A stretch of 64,000 nucleotides of DNA from an uncultured Propionibacteriaceae bacterium (GTDB lineage: Bacteria; Actinomycetota; Actinomycetes; Propionibacteriales; Propionibacteriaceae): NCBI GenBank assembly GCA_937926975.1, contig CALBCJ010000038.1:35028-99027 (forward strand), written 5' to 3'. Position 1 is the stretch's first letter; the number at the start of each line of letters is the position of its first letter. Positions 1-9,286 of the stretch are shown in pieces. The notes under the pieces are model-generated. The model had not been told where the DNA came from. It did no database searches and worked only from the letters and a program-made list of their open reading frames with translations. The translations under genes were made by a program, and so were the position numbers.

Positions 1-798
1 CTGGCCGGCCCAGACCGGGACTGCCTCGCTCAGCAGCCGGGCCGCGGAGCGGTCCTTGCCGCCCAGGCCGCGGACGTCACTGTGCGAGCCGTGGACCACC
101 CCGTACGGGGCGTCGGTGACGACCGCGTCGAACTGGCGCCGGCCCCAGAGCCGGGCCGAGTCGCGGGTGTCGCCGGTGAAGACCCCGAGCCGGAGCCGGC
201 CCTCGCCGAGGCTGACCTCGGCGTCGAAGCGGCGGCCCAGGCTCTTGCCGTCACGGCGGACGGGGGAGACGGTGGCGGTGTGCTTGAGGCGCTTGCGGCG
301 CAGCCAGGTCTTCAGGTACGCGGCGAGCGCCTCGACCGCCTTCGGGTCGGCCTCCACCCCGGCCGCGTCGAGGCCCAGCAGCCAGGCCGTGGTGAGGGTG
401 GTGCCGCGCCCACAGAGCGGGTCGAGCACGGCCCGGCGCGCAGAGCGGGTGCGGACCTGCGCGAGGGTGACGTTGAGCAGCAGCCGGGTGAACTGCTCAT
501 TGGTCTTGCCCGGGTACTTGGGGATCGTCACCAGGTCGGTGTCGAGCCGGTCGGTCACCGGCAGCGGCACCGGGCGCAGCAGCCCGTCAGCCACCTCCTC
601 AAACAGCGCTAGCCGGGCGGACTGGGCAGCCACCGTGGCCAGCTCGGCCTGCTCAAAGCGCAGGTAGTCGACCCCGGCCACCCGGACCGGCTCCACCTCG
701 ACCTGGGCGGTCACCGCGAGCTCGGCGGCCGCCAGCCGAGGCGTCTCCTGGGCGTAGACGTGGTTCGCGGCAGGCGCCAGCAGCAGCAGGAAGGTCAC
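1..798 (-). CDS. Putative SAM-dependent RNA (guanine) methyltransferase, TRM11/TRM-G10-like, partial
   Basis: The N-terminal 266 residues are present; the C-terminus lies beyond the window edge. A PKYPGKTNEQ segment precedes a SAM-binding motif I (DPLCGRGTTLTTAW) and a later DAPYG, which matches the D/N-P-P-Y catalytic motif of amino-methyltransferases acting on RNA bases. This arrangement is known from TRM11/TRM-G10 tRNA m2G enzymes; the exact target cannot be read. The GTG at 798 is chosen because an in-frame TGA lies 13 codons upstream and no better start falls between. The gene points away from ppa, about 70 bases downstream of the ppa stop. Confidence 0.75.
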   Translation of the reverse strand, partial: MTFLLLLAPAANHVYAQETPRLAAAELAVTAQVEVEPVRVAGVDYLRFEQAELATVAAQSARLALFEEVADGLLRPVPLPVTDRLDTDLVTIPKYPGKTNEQFTRLLLNVTLAQVRTRSARRAVLDPLCGRGTTLTTAWLLGLDAAGVEADPKAVEALAAYLKTWLRRKRLKHTATVSPVRRDGKSLGRRFDAEVSLGEGRLRLGVFTGDTRDSARLWGRRQFDAVVTDAPYGVVHGSHSDVRGLGGKDRSAARLLSEAVPVWAGQ

Positions 799-870
799 CA
801 GCGCAGTCTGGCACGGCCCGGCACCCCAGCCTGGTCAGGTGAGACGGGTTGAGGGGTTCGAGAGCAGCCG

Positions 871-1425
871 TCAGGCCAGGTTCATGTGGCGCGCCTCGTA
901 GTGGGTGCCCTTGGCCCGCTCGTACGAGGCCCGGATCTCGTCCTCGGCGGCGCTGCGCCCGGTCCAGGTGGCTCCCTCGACCGACTTGCCCGGCTCCAGG
1001 TCCTTGTAGACGGTGAAGAAGTGCTGGATCTCCAGCAGCATGTACTCGGGGATGTCGCCAATGTCGTGGTAGGGCTGGCGGGTGTCGGCGGTCGGCACGC
1101 AGATGACCTTGTCGTCGCCGCCCATCTCGTCGGTCATCCGGAACATGCCGATCGCGCGGCACTCGATCAGGGCTCCGGGGAAGGTCGGCTCCGGCACCAG
1201 CACCAGGGCGTCCAGCGGGTCCCCGTCCTGGCCTAGCGTGCCCTCAATGAAACCGTAGTCAGATGGGTACTGAGTCGAGGTGAACAGGGTCCGGTCGAGC
1301 CGGATCCGGCCGGTCTCGTGGTCGAGCTCGTACTTGTTCTTCGACCCCCGTGGGATCTCGATCGTGACGTCGAACGTCAGCCCGTCGGTGTGCTCGAAGT
1401 GCAGTTCCCTCCGGAAGTCAGCCAC
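871..1425 (-). CDS. ppa: Inorganic pyrophosphatase
   Basis: Family I soluble pyrophosphatase: hydrolyses PPi to two phosphates in the cytosol, pulling biosynthetic reactions forward. Visible signatures are EIPRGSKNKYELD, the DYGFIEGTLGQDGDPLDALVL block with the metal-binding Asp cluster, and KVICVPTADTR. The length of about 184 residues fits the short bacterial class. The GTG at 1425 is preferred because GGGGAG sits six bases upstream; ATG at 1431, ATG at 1458 and GTG at 1485 are in-frame alternatives. A possible -10 (TATTGT, 1484-1489 on the minus strand) lies in the space shared with divergent dacB. Confidence 0.95.
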   Translation of the reverse strand: MADFRRELHFEHTDGLTFDVTIEIPRGSKNKYELDHETGRIRLDRTLFTSTQYPSDYGFIEGTLGQDGDPLDALVLVPEPTFPGALIECRAIGMFRMTDEMGGDDKVICVPTADTRQPYHDIGDIPEYMLLEIQHFFTVYKDLEPGKSVEGATWTGRSAAEDEIRASYERAKGTHYEARHMNLA

Positions 1426-1506
1426 TGCCATCTCCCCATCCGCCGCTGGTCGGTCCATATCATGTGTCCGTCGGACGCTTCGCACAATAGCCGTCAGGAG
1501 AGTTCT

Positions 1507-2895
1507 GTGCTACGAGAGCTGCGCGGTCTGCTGGTCCTGGCGCTGGTCCTGGCGCTTCTCGGGGCGGGAGTCGGTTTTGGCGGCCGGCCGGCGCTGTACG
1601 CGGCTGGGCTCTGGGTCGACGGCGGGAGCCCGACCATCGACCCGGCGGTCTTCGACCCGTCGCCCGCGCCCACTCCCACCCCGCAGCAGCCGACCCGGTA
1701 CGCGGCCGGCCAGCCCTCGGCGCCGGCGCCGGCCGGCGCGGCGCTGCTGGCCCGGGTCCAGGCCGTGCCCCGGACCGGGCTGGGACGGGTCTCGGTGGCG
1801 GTCACCGACCCGGCGACCGGACAGGCCGTCACCGGGGAGGCGGCCGACGTGCCCCTGACCCCGGCGTCGTCGCTGAAGCTGCTGACATCGGCCGCGGCGC
1901 TGGCCGCGTACGGGCCGGACCACCAGTTCACGACGAAGGTGGTCAGCCCGCAGCCGGGCCGGGTGGTCCTGGTCGGCGGGGGTGACCCGTACCTGCGGGG
2001 CGCGACCCGGCCGAGCTACCCGGAGCGGGCCTCGGTCGTCGACCTGGCCGAGCAGACCGCCCAGGCCCTGAAGACCGCTGGTACGACGTCGGTCAGCCTC
2101 GGCTACGACGACACGCTGTTCCCCGGCCCGGGCTGGAACCCGGTCTGGCTGCCGGGCTACGCCGAGTTCTCGACTCCGACCTCGGCCCTGTGGCTGGACC
2201 GGGGCGTGGTCGGGTCGGTTCACAGCAAGAGCCCCTCGGCGGACGCGGCGAAGGTCTTCGCCGAGCAGTTCACCGCCCGCGGGATCGCCGTCACCGCGGT
2301 CGCCCCGGCGACCGCCGAGCAGGGTGCGACCGTCCTGGCCGAGGTCCGCTCGCTGCCGCTGGAGCTGATCGTGCAGGAGCTGCTGCTGCACTCCGACAAC
2401 GACGCCACCGAGGCCCTGTTCCGCCACGTCGCGGTCGCCGCCGGCAAGCCCGGCAGCATCACCGAGGCCCAGGCCGCGGTCCCCGCGAAGCTGCGCGAGA
2501 TCGGCCTGTGGCAAGAGGGGATGCGGATGGATGACGGCTCGGGGCTGTCGCGCGGCAACCTGGCGACCGCGTCGGTGCTGAGCGCGGCCGTCGCCAAGGG
2601 CTTCACCGACCCGCGCTACCGCTCGCTGCTGACGGGGCTGCCGACCGCCGCCGCCGACGGCACCCTCGGCTCCCGGTTCGACGACCCCGAGACCGAGGGT
2701 GCGGCCCGCGGCGTGGTCCGGGCCAAGACCGGCACCCTGACGGGGACCCACACCCTGGCCGGGTTCACCACCACCGCCAGCGGCACGGTGGTGGCCTTCG
2801 CGCTGATGACCAACGACGTGGCCCCGAACCAGGACCTGGCCGCCCGGGACTGGCTGGAGCGGGCCTCGGCCGCGATCGCCTCCTGCGGCTGCTGA
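1507..2895 (+). CDS. dacB: D-alanyl-D-alanine carboxypeptidase/endopeptidase (PBP4-type, S13)
   Basis: Peptidoglycan-trimming serine peptidase exported to the cell wall. An N-terminal hydrophobic segment (about residues 8-28) acts as signal or anchor, followed by a Pro/Thr-rich linker. All three penicillin-binding motifs are present: SxxK at S121-K124 (SSLK), SDN at 296-298 and KTG at 407-409. The 462-residue length is typical for actinobacterial S13 enzymes. GTG 1507 is chosen because AGGAG lies just upstream at the right spacing; longer frames would run into divergent ppa. A GC-rich hairpin follows the stop. Confidence 0.93.
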   Translation: MLRELRGLLVLALVLALLGAGVGFGGRPALYAAGLWVDGGSPTIDPAVFDPSPAPTPTPQQPTRYAAGQPSAPAPAGAALLARVQAVPRTGLGRVSVAVTDPATGQAVTGEAADVPLTPASSLKLLTSAAALAAYGPDHQFTTKVVSPQPGRVVLVGGGDPYLRGATRPSYPERASVVDLAEQTAQALKTAGTTSVSLGYDDTLFPGPGWNPVWLPGYAEFSTPTSALWLDRGVVGSVHSKSPSADAAKVFAEQFTARGIAVTAVAPATAEQGATVLAEVRSLPLELIVQELLLHSDNDATEALFRHVAVAAGKPGSITEAQAAVPAKLREIGLWQEGMRMDDGSGLSRGNLATASVLSAAVAKGFTDPRYRSLLTGLPTAAADGTLGSRFDDPETEGAARGVVRAKTGTLTGTHTLAGFTTTASGTVVAFALMTNDVAPNQDLAARDWLERASAAIASCGC

Positions 2896-3324
2896 CCCCC
2901 CACGGCCCGGAGGCCGGGCCGCGAGGCAGACTGCCGCCATCCATGGCTACCAGGTGGCTCACGGTCGTCGGGGAACCGATGACCACCTGGTCGAGTCAGA
3001 CCTGAGGCGGACTGGACTGCCGGCGTACCCCGACAGGCTGGACGTTCCAGGACCGCTTCGCCCGCTCCGCACCCCATCCTCTGGGGCCGGCTCGCCATCC
3101 CCCACGGCCTCAGACCCGGCCTCAGCCTCTGAGCCCTCCGCCAGCCCCGCCTCAGCACCCTCCGCGGAAGCGAGACGACCGACACCCAGGTGGCCACCGC
3201 CTTCCACCAGGAGGTCACCGGCTGAGCAGGTCTCGCGCCCCGCGGCGGCCGCCCCGTGGTCGGCAGGCTGCTAGAGCCGTGCGGCTCAGCGCCACCCGGG
3301 TCGCGCACCCACTAGCCTCCCCGT
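2896..3324. other. Gene-poor intergenic stretch between dacB and the DUF2342 gene
   Basis: About 430 bases with no convincing gene. It holds the dacB hairpin at its start and a TAGCCT -10-like hexamer (3313-3318) six bases before the next start. Open frames here are Pro/Ser/Arg-rich, without domains or ribosome sites, and look like GC-driven artefacts. Confidence 0.5.
2904..2920 (+). terminator. GC hairpin after dacB
   Basis: GGCCCGG (2904-2910) and CCGGGCC (2914-2920) form a 7-bp stem with a 3-base loop eight bases after the dacB stop. There is no U-tract, so it is an I-shaped actinobacterial-type candidate only. Confidence 0.4.
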
Positions 3325-4284
3325 ATGAGCAGTGTGCCGTGGGTGAGCTGGGACCTGGCTGCCCGGATCGGGGTGGAGCTGGTCCCGCCGGGGCCAGCGG
3401 TGCCGGCCCGCGAGATGCAGCAGACCGTGGCCGGGCTACGGGTGGCCGCGGCCGAGGCCGAGCCGCTCGTGGCCGAGGCGACCGGGCTGAGCGCGCCGCC
3501 TGCGGCGGAGCCGTACGTGGTGGACCGGCCGGCCTGGGTGCGCTGGAACACCGACCTGGCGGCGGGGCTGCTGGCCCCGTACGTGTCGTCACCGCCGCTG
3601 CTCGGCGGGCTGCTGGGGGTCGCTGCCGGTGCTCAGATCGGCAGCGTGCTGGCCTGGGTGGGCCGGCGGGTGCTGGGCCAGCTCGACCCGTTCTGCGACC
3701 CGCCCCGGCTGCTGCTGGTGGCCCCGAACGTGGCCGAGGCCCGGGCCCAGGTCGAGGCGGACCCGGCAGCCTTCGCCCTCTGGGTCTGCCTGCACGAGGT
3801 GACCCACCGGTACCAGTTCGGGCACGCCCCCTGGCTGGCCGGTCACCTGCAGCGGCTGCTGGGTGAGGTCCTGCAGGCGGAGACCTCCGGGATCGCCTGG
3901 CTGCTGGGCGCAGGGCAGAGCGGCGCCGCCGAGGCGCTCAGCCCGCGCGGGCAGCAGGCGCTGGCCGAGGCGTCAGCGGTGATGAGCCTGCTCGAGGGGC
4001 ACGCCGAGCTGATCATGGACCGGACCGGGCACGTCCCGGGGATCGAGACGATCCGGGCCCGCTTCCAGCGCCGCCGCGAGACGAGCGGCCTGACCCGGCT
4101 CTGGCAACGGATGACGGGTCTGGACCAGAAGCTCGCGCAGTACCGCGACGGAGCCGGCTTCTGCCGCCAGGTGGTAGACCGGGCCGGGGTTGACGGGCTG
4201 AACCGGGCCTTTGAGGCGGCCGAGCTGCTGCCGTCGCCGGACGAGATCCACGAGCCCGGACGGTGGCTCGCCCGGGTCTGCTGA
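3325..4284 (+). CDS. Zinc-dependent metalloprotease, DUF2342 (F420-associated hydrolase family)
   Basis: A 319-residue protein with a clear HExxH zinc motif, H157-E-V-T-H161, in the context CLHEVTHRYQFGHAPWL. This belongs to the actinobacterial DUF2342 family, whose substrate is not established. TAGCCT ends six bases before the ATG, so a leaderless transcript is likely. Its stop overlaps the tilS start (TGATG), so it heads the tilS-hpt gene string, an association seen in other actinobacteria. The predicted protein has no signal peptide, which suggests cytosolic action. Confidence 0.88.
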   Translation: MSSVPWVSWDLAARIGVELVPPGPAVPAREMQQTVAGLRVAAAEAEPLVAEATGLSAPPAAEPYVVDRPAWVRWNTDLAAGLLAPYVSSPPLLGGLLGVAAGAQIGSVLAWVGRRVLGQLDPFCDPPRLLLVAPNVAEARAQVEADPAAFALWVCLHEVTHRYQFGHAPWLAGHLQRLLGEVLQAETSGIAWLLGAGQSGAAEALSPRGQQALAEASAVMSLLEGHAELIMDRTGHVPGIETIRARFQRRRETSGLTRLWQRMTGLDQKLAQYRDGAGFCRQVVDRAGVDGLNRAFEAAELLPSPDEIHEPGRWLARVC

Positions 4285-5300
4285 TGTCTCGCCGGGAGCT
4301 CGGTGCGACCTCGCTGCGGGTGCTCCGGGCGGTCCAGACCACGGTCGAGGCCGCGCTGGCGCAGCCGCTGCCAGCCGGTCAGAGCGTCTCCCGGCGACAG
4401 GCGTCAGAGCTGGTGGTCGGGCTCTCCGGCGGGGCTGACTCGCTGGCCCTCGCGGCGGCCGTGGCCTGGCTCGTACGGCGGGAGCGGCTGCCGGTCCCGG
4501 CCCGGGCCGTGGTCGTGGACCACCAGCTGCAGGAGGGTTCTGCCGCGGTCGCCGAGCGGGCCGCCGGGCAGGCCCGCTCGCTTGGTCTGGACGCCGAGGT
4601 GGTGCCGGTGACGGTGACCGTACGCGGTGACGGCCCCGAGGCTGCCGCCCGGGTGGCCCGGCACCGGGCCCTGCTGGCCAACCGGGACGCCTGGGTGCTG
4701 CTGGGGCACACCCGCGACGACCAGGCCGAGTCGGTGCTGCTCGGCCTGGCCCGCGGCTCGGGGACCCGGTCGCTGGCCGGGATCGCAGCCCGGCAAGGGC
4801 GGCTGTGGCGGCCGCTGCTGCCGCTCAGCCGGGTCGACACCCAGGCGGCCTGCATCGAGCAGGGCCTGGTCTGGTGGGCCGACCCCCACAACGACAACCC
4901 GCGCTACCTGCGGGTACGGGCCCGGCGGCTGCTGCCGGTGCTGGAGCGTGAGCTCGGCCCGGGGCTGGTCGCCGCGCTGGCTCGTACCGCCGGGCTGTGC
5001 CGCGACGACGCCGACCTGCTGGACGGCCTGGCAGCCCGGCTGCTGGTGGAAGTCACCGCCGACCAGGGGATTCAGGCGGCTCCGCTGGCGCAGGCGCACC
5101 CCGCGCTGCGGCGCAGGGTGCTGCTGCTGTGGCTGCGCCGGGAGGGCTGCGACGACCTGCGGGCCGAGCACCTGCGGCAGGTGGATGCGCTGATCACCGG
5201 CTGGCACGGGCAGGCCGGCGTCGACGTGCCGGGGCTGAGGGTGGTCCGGACCGGGGACACGATTGCCGGGCACCGGCCTGAGCCGTCCCCTGTTGGCTAG
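4284..5300 (+). CDS. tilS: tRNA(Ile)-lysidine synthetase
   Basis: Converts C34 of the tRNA-Ile CAU anticodon to lysidine with ATP and lysine, giving AUA decoding. The PP-loop signature SGGADS lies at residues 48-53, followed by VVVDHQLQ and GHTRDDQAESVLLGLARGSGTRSLAGI, all typical of TilS. The 338-residue form starting at the ATG that overlaps the upstream stop is preferred; a GTG 21 bases earlier is in frame. The gene lies in an operon between the DUF2342 gene and hpt. Confidence 0.93.
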   Translation: MSRRELGATSLRVLRAVQTTVEAALAQPLPAGQSVSRRQASELVVGLSGGADSLALAAAVAWLVRRERLPVPARAVVVDHQLQEGSAAVAERAAGQARSLGLDAEVVPVTVTVRGDGPEAAARVARHRALLANRDAWVLLGHTRDDQAESVLLGLARGSGTRSLAGIAARQGRLWRPLLPLSRVDTQAACIEQGLVWWADPHNDNPRYLRVRARRLLPVLERELGPGLVAALARTAGLCRDDADLLDGLAARLLVEVTADQGIQAAPLAQAHPALRRRVLLLWLRREGCDDLRAEHLRQVDALITGWHGQAGVDVPGLRVVRTGDTIAGHRPEPSPVG

Positions 5301-5310
5301 GGTGATCGCC

Positions 5311-5862
5311 GTGGACCTGAGCGATGTGTCAGACGACCTGGCCCGAGTGCTCTACACCGAGAGCCAGCTGGCCGAGCGGCTGGCCGAGCTGGCCAGCCAG
5401 ATCGACGCCGACTACGAGGGCAAGGAGCCGCTCCTGGTCGGGGTGCTCAACGGGGCCGTGATGGTGATGGCGGACCTGTCGCGGGCGCTGACGATCCACT
5501 GCGAGATGGACTGGATGGCGATCTCGTCGTACGGGTCGGGGACGAAGTCCTCGGGGGTGGTCCGGATCCTCAAGGACCTCTCGACCAGCCTCCAGAACCG
5601 GCACGTGCTCGTGGTGGAGGACATCGTCGACACCGGGCTGACCCTGGCGTACCTGCTGGAGAACCTGCGCTCCCGCCAGCCTGCCTCGCTGGAGGTGATG
5701 GCGATGTTCCGCAAGCCCGAGGCCGCCAAGAACACGATCGACGTGAAGTACGTCGGCTTCGACATCCCCAACGAGTTCGTGGTCGGGTACGGGCTGGACT
5801 ACGCCGGTCGGTACCGCAACCTGACCGGGCTGGGCACCCTCGCCCAGCACGTGTACCGGTAG
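5311..5862 (+). CDS. hpt: Hypoxanthine phosphoribosyltransferase
   Basis: Purine-salvage enzyme joining hypoxanthine or guanine to PRPP. The PRPP loop VLVVEDIVDTGLTL and the flexible-loop region SYGSGTKSSGVVRILKDL are clear, and 183 residues is the usual length. GTG 5311 is preferred over GTG 5302: TAGGGT (5298-5303) ends seven bases before it, and the same bases resemble a ribosome site (AGGGTGA). The gene may therefore have its own leaderless promoter as well as read-through from tilS, whose stop is ten bases upstream. Confidence 0.93.
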   Translation: MDLSDVSDDLARVLYTESQLAERLAELASQIDADYEGKEPLLVGVLNGAVMVMADLSRALTIHCEMDWMAISSYGSGTKSSGVVRILKDLSTSLQNRHVLVVEDIVDTGLTLAYLLENLRSRQPASLEVMAMFRKPEAAKNTIDVKYVGFDIPNEFVVGYGLDYAGRYRNLTGLGTLAQHVYR

Positions 5863-6404
5863 TGCCCGGGCTCGGCCTGGGCCAGCTGGTGGTGCTGGCG
5901 GGCTGGGCTGCGGTCTGTGTGCTGCTTACCTGGGTGAGCCGGCGGCAGAGCCGGCGGCAGGCCTGGTGGCGGCTGGTGACCTGGCTGGCGCTCGGAGTCC
6001 TCGTGGTGGTCAACGCGGCCGCGCTGTCGGGCGGCTCCGGGTGGCGGTCGTGGCTGTCGCTCGGGCTGCTGGCGCTCGCCGTGGCAGTGATGCTGACAGC
6101 CGCGGTGACCCTGCTCACCCAGGGCGAGCCGGAGCAGGTGGGGTGCTGGCAGCGGCCGACAGTGCTCGTCAGTGACGGGATCTGGGGGATTGTCCGGCAC
6201 CCGATGTACCTGGGCCTGGTGCTCGTCGGCTGGGGGGTCCTGGCCTGCGACCCGAGCCTGGTGGGGGCGCTGGTGGCGGTGGTGGCCAGCGTGGGCGGGT
6301 ACCAGATGTGCCTGGCCGACGAGGCCGAGTGCCTGGCCCGCTGGGGCGACGAGTACGCCGCGTACATGGCTCGGACCCGTCGGCTGGTGCCGTACCTGCT
6401 GTGA
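5862..6404 (+). CDS. Isoprenylcysteine methyltransferase / phospholipid methyltransferase-like membrane protein
   Basis: A 180-residue protein with about five hydrophobic segments and the ICMT/PEMT hallmark RHPMYLG in its C-terminal half, followed by a charged ECLARWGDEYAAYMARTRR segment typical of SAM-using members. Bacterial members act on unknown lipids or proteins in the membrane. The GTG start shares a base with the hpt TAG, implying translational coupling. Substrate is not predictable. Confidence 0.72.
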   Translation: MPGLGLGQLVVLAGWAAVCVLLTWVSRRQSRRQAWWRLVTWLALGVLVVVNAAALSGGSGWRSWLSLGLLALAVAVMLTAAVTLLTQGEPEQVGCWQRPTVLVSDGIWGIVRHPMYLGLVLVGWGVLACDPSLVGALVAVVASVGGYQMCLADEAECLARWGDEYAAYMARTRRLVPYLL

Positions 6405-6486
6405 CCGGGGCCGCTGCTCACGAGCCCCAGCGGCTGGGCCCCGCTGGTAAGGTTCGGGTGCTTACGGTACGACCTCTAGGCAGGGC

Positions 6487-8718
6487 ATGACTACGCTGCA
6501 ACGACTTTTCCGGGGACCACTGGTATGGATCCTGCTGGCGCTGTTCGCTCTGTACCTGGTCTTCCAGCTGACGGACGACGCCACCGGGTACAAGGAGGTC
6601 CCGACCTCCGAGGCAGTCGCCGTGATCAACGGCGACGACAAGCTGAAGGAGGTCATCCTCACTGACAGCGAGCAGACGATCCAGATCGAGAAGGCCGACG
6701 ACCGCAAGACCAAGATCAAGGCGGTCTGGGTCGGTGACCAGGTCGACGAGCTCACCGGGCGGCTGAACCAGCGGGTCAAGGACGGCAGCCTGGAGTCCTG
6801 GAAGGGTGTGAACCCCACACCCGGCTTCTGGGGCTCGTTCCTGGGGACGGTGATCCCGTTCCTGGTCATCGGGGTGATCTTCTTCTTCCTGATGAACTCG
6901 CTGCAGGGTGGCGGCTCGCGGGTGATGCAGTTCGGCAAGTCGCGGGCCAAGATCGCCAGCAAGGACACCCCGAAGACCACCTTCGCCGACGTGGCCGGGG
7001 TCGACGAGGCGATCGAGGAGCTGCAGGAGATCAAGGAGTTCCTCGCCGAGCCGGCCAAGTTCCGCGCGGTCGGCGCCAAGATTCCCAAGGGCGTGCTCCT
7101 GTACGGGCCTCCCGGCACCGGAAAGACCCTGCTGGCCAGGGCGGTCGCCGGTGAGGCGGGGGTGCCGTTCTTCTCGATCTCGGGCTCGGACTTCGTCGAG
7201 ATGTTTGTCGGTGTCGGCGCCTCCCGGGTCCGGGACCTCTTCGAGCAGGCCAAGGAGTCGGCCCCCGCGATCGTCTTTATCGACGAGATCGACGCGGTCG
7301 GGCGGCACCGTGGCGCGGGCATGGGCGGCGGCCACGACGAGCGGGAGCAGACCCTCAACCAGCTGCTGGTCGAGATGGACGGCTTCGACGTCCGCGGCGG
7401 GGTGATCCTGATCGCCGCGACCAACCGTCCCGACGTGCTCGACCCGGCGCTGCTGCGCCCGGGCCGGTTCGACCGCCAGATCGCGGTCGACGCCCCGGAC
7501 CTGGCCGGGCGGGAGAAGATCCTGCGGGTCCATGCGACTGGCAAGCCGATGGACGAGGGTGTGGACCTGGCGTCGGTGGCCCGCCGTACGCCGGGGTTCA
7601 CCGGTGCCGACCTGGCGAACGTGCTCAACGAGGCGGCGCTGCTGACCGCCCGCTCGAACCAGCCGCTGATCAGCAACCACGCCCTGGACGAGGCGATCGA
7701 CCGGGTGATCGCCGGCCCGCAGCGCCGGACCCGGCTGATGAGCGAGCACGAGCTGCTGATCACTGCGTACCACGAGGGTGGCCACGCCATGGTGGCGGCC
7801 GCGATGCCGGGCACCGACCCGGTCCAGAAGGTCACTATCCTGCCTCGGGGCAAGGCCCTCGGGTACACGATGGTGCTGCCGGACCAGGACAAGTACAGCC
7901 AGACCCGCGGTGAGCTGCTGGACCAGCTCGCGTACATGCTGGGCGGCCGGGCAGCCGAGGAGCTGGTCTTCCACGACCCGACCACCGGCGCCAGCAACGA
8001 CATCGAGAAGGCGACCAAGGTGGCCCGGGCCATGGTCACCCAGTACGGGATGACCGAGCGGCTCGGCGCCGTGCGGCTCGGCAGCGACGACCGGGAGCCC
8101 TTCGTCGGGATGGAGATGGGCCAGAGCCGGGGCTTCTCGGAGCGGACCGCGGCGATCATCGACGAGGAGGTCTCGCAGCTGATCGCGACCGCGCACCAGG
8201 AGGCCTTCGACGTGCTCCAGGAGAACCGGGACGTGCTCGACGAGCTGGTCCGCCAGCTGCTGGTCAAGGAGACCCTGGACAAGGAGCAGGTGGCTCAGGT
8301 CTTCAAGCCGCTGCGGCGCCGGGAGAAGCGCCCGGCCTGGACCGGCTCCGACAGCCGTAAGCCGTCGGACCTGCCTCCGGTGACTCCGCCGCCGCGGCCG
8401 GCCTCGCAGCAGCCGGCCTCGCTGCCCGCTGCCGGCACTGCCGGCAGCCCGCCCCAGCTGCCTGGTGGGGCCCCGGCCCAGCCTCTGCCGGCCCCGACCC
8501 AGGTGCCGCTCGGCTGGCGGCCCGGCTCGCAGTGGACCGACGCCACCCCGACCACTGGCTGGGCGCCGCCGACGTGGAAGCCAGGACAGACCAGCCCGTC
8601 CTCGCAGTCCAGCGAGTCACCACAGGCCGGCTCGTCACCGTCTGCGCCGACCGGCTCCGAGCCCGGCGGGGAGCAGCCCGGCGAGCCGGGGCCGTCGGGA
8701 CCGGCCGCCGGAGCCTGA
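6487..8718 (+). CDS. ftsH: ATP-dependent zinc metalloprotease FtsH
   Basis: Membrane-anchored AAA+ protease that degrades misassembled membrane and regulatory proteins as a hexamer. Two transmembrane segments (about residues 10-30 and 118-138) flank an extracytoplasmic domain. Walker A GPPGTGKT begins at residue 207, followed by Walker B (IVFIDEID), the second region of homology (RPGRFDRQ) and the zinc site H429-E-G-G-H433. The C-terminal about 120 residues form a Pro/Ser/Gly-rich tail, longer than in E. coli and common in actinobacteria. The folate genes follow after one base. Confidence 0.97.
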   Translation: MTTLQRLFRGPLVWILLALFALYLVFQLTDDATGYKEVPTSEAVAVINGDDKLKEVILTDSEQTIQIEKADDRKTKIKAVWVGDQVDELTGRLNQRVKDGSLESWKGVNPTPGFWGSFLGTVIPFLVIGVIFFFLMNSLQGGGSRVMQFGKSRAKIASKDTPKTTFADVAGVDEAIEELQEIKEFLAEPAKFRAVGAKIPKGVLLYGPPGTGKTLLARAVAGEAGVPFFSISGSDFVEMFVGVGASRVRDLFEQAKESAPAIVFIDEIDAVGRHRGAGMGGGHDEREQTLNQLLVEMDGFDVRGGVILIAATNRPDVLDPALLRPGRFDRQIAVDAPDLAGREKILRVHATGKPMDEGVDLASVARRTPGFTGADLANVLNEAALLTARSNQPLISNHALDEAIDRVIAGPQRRTRLMSEHELLITAYHEGGHAMVAAAMPGTDPVQKVTILPRGKALGYTMVLPDQDKYSQTRGELLDQLAYMLGGRAAEELVFHDPTTGASNDIEKATKVARAMVTQYGMTERLGAVRLGSDDREPFVGMEMGQSRGFSERTAAIIDEEVSQLIATAHQEAFDVLQENRDVLDELVRQLLVKETLDKEQVAQVFKPLRRREKRPAWTGSDSRKPSDLPPVTPPPRPASQQPASLPAAGTAGSPPQLPGGAPAQPLPAPTQVPLGWRPGSQWTDATPTTGWAPPTWKPGQTSPSSQSSESPQAGSSPSAPTGSEPGGEQPGEPGPSGPAAGA

Positions 8719-8719
8719 G

Positions 8720-9286
8720 ATGGCCTTTGATGCTGCACGTGTTGAGGCAGCCGTACGGGAGCTGCTGGCCGGGGCCGGAGAGGACCCCGACCGGGACGGG
8801 CTGCGGGAGACCCCGGCCCGGGTGGCCCGGGCTCTCGCCGAGGTCCTTGCCGGCCACGGCACCGAGCCGGAGCAGGTCCTCGACAAGACCTTCGACATCG
8901 ACCACTCCGAGCTGGTCCTGGTGCGCGACATTGAGGTGTACTCGCTCTGCGAGCACCACCTGCTGCCCTTCGTGGGGCGGGCCCACGTCGGCTACGTCCC
9001 CGACCAGCGGGTGACCGGGCTGTCGAAGCTGGCCCGGCTGGTCGACGGGTACGCCCGCCGGCTCCAGGTCCAGGAGCGGCTCACGAGCCAGGTCGCCGAC
9101 GCCCTGGTCCGGAGGCTGGAGCCGCTCGGCGTGATCGTCGTGATCGAGGCCGAGCACATGTGCCTCACCATGCGCGGCGCTCACAAGCCCGGCTCCAAGA
9201 CCATCACCTCCGCCGTCCGGGGCCGCCTCCACGAGCCGGCGACCCGGGCCGAGGCGATGAGCCTGATCCTGGGCGGGCGGTCATGA
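8720..9286 (+). CDS. folE: GTP cyclohydrolase I
   Basis: First step of folate synthesis, GTP to 7,8-dihydroneopterin triphosphate. The signature SLCEHHLLPFVGRAHVGY contains the zinc Cys and His ligands, and the family block TGLSKLARLVD follows. The 188-residue length is normal. ATG 8720 follows the ftsH stop by one base with GGAG upstream. The stop overlaps the folP start. Part of a compact folE-P-B-K operon. Confidence 0.96.
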   Translation: MAFDAARVEAAVRELLAGAGEDPDRDGLRETPARVARALAEVLAGHGTEPEQVLDKTFDIDHSELVLVRDIEVYSLCEHHLLPFVGRAHVGYVPDQRVTGLSKLARLVDGYARRLQVQERLTSQVADALVRRLEPLGVIVVIEAEHMCLTMRGAHKPGSKTITSAVRGRLHEPATRAEAMSLILGGRS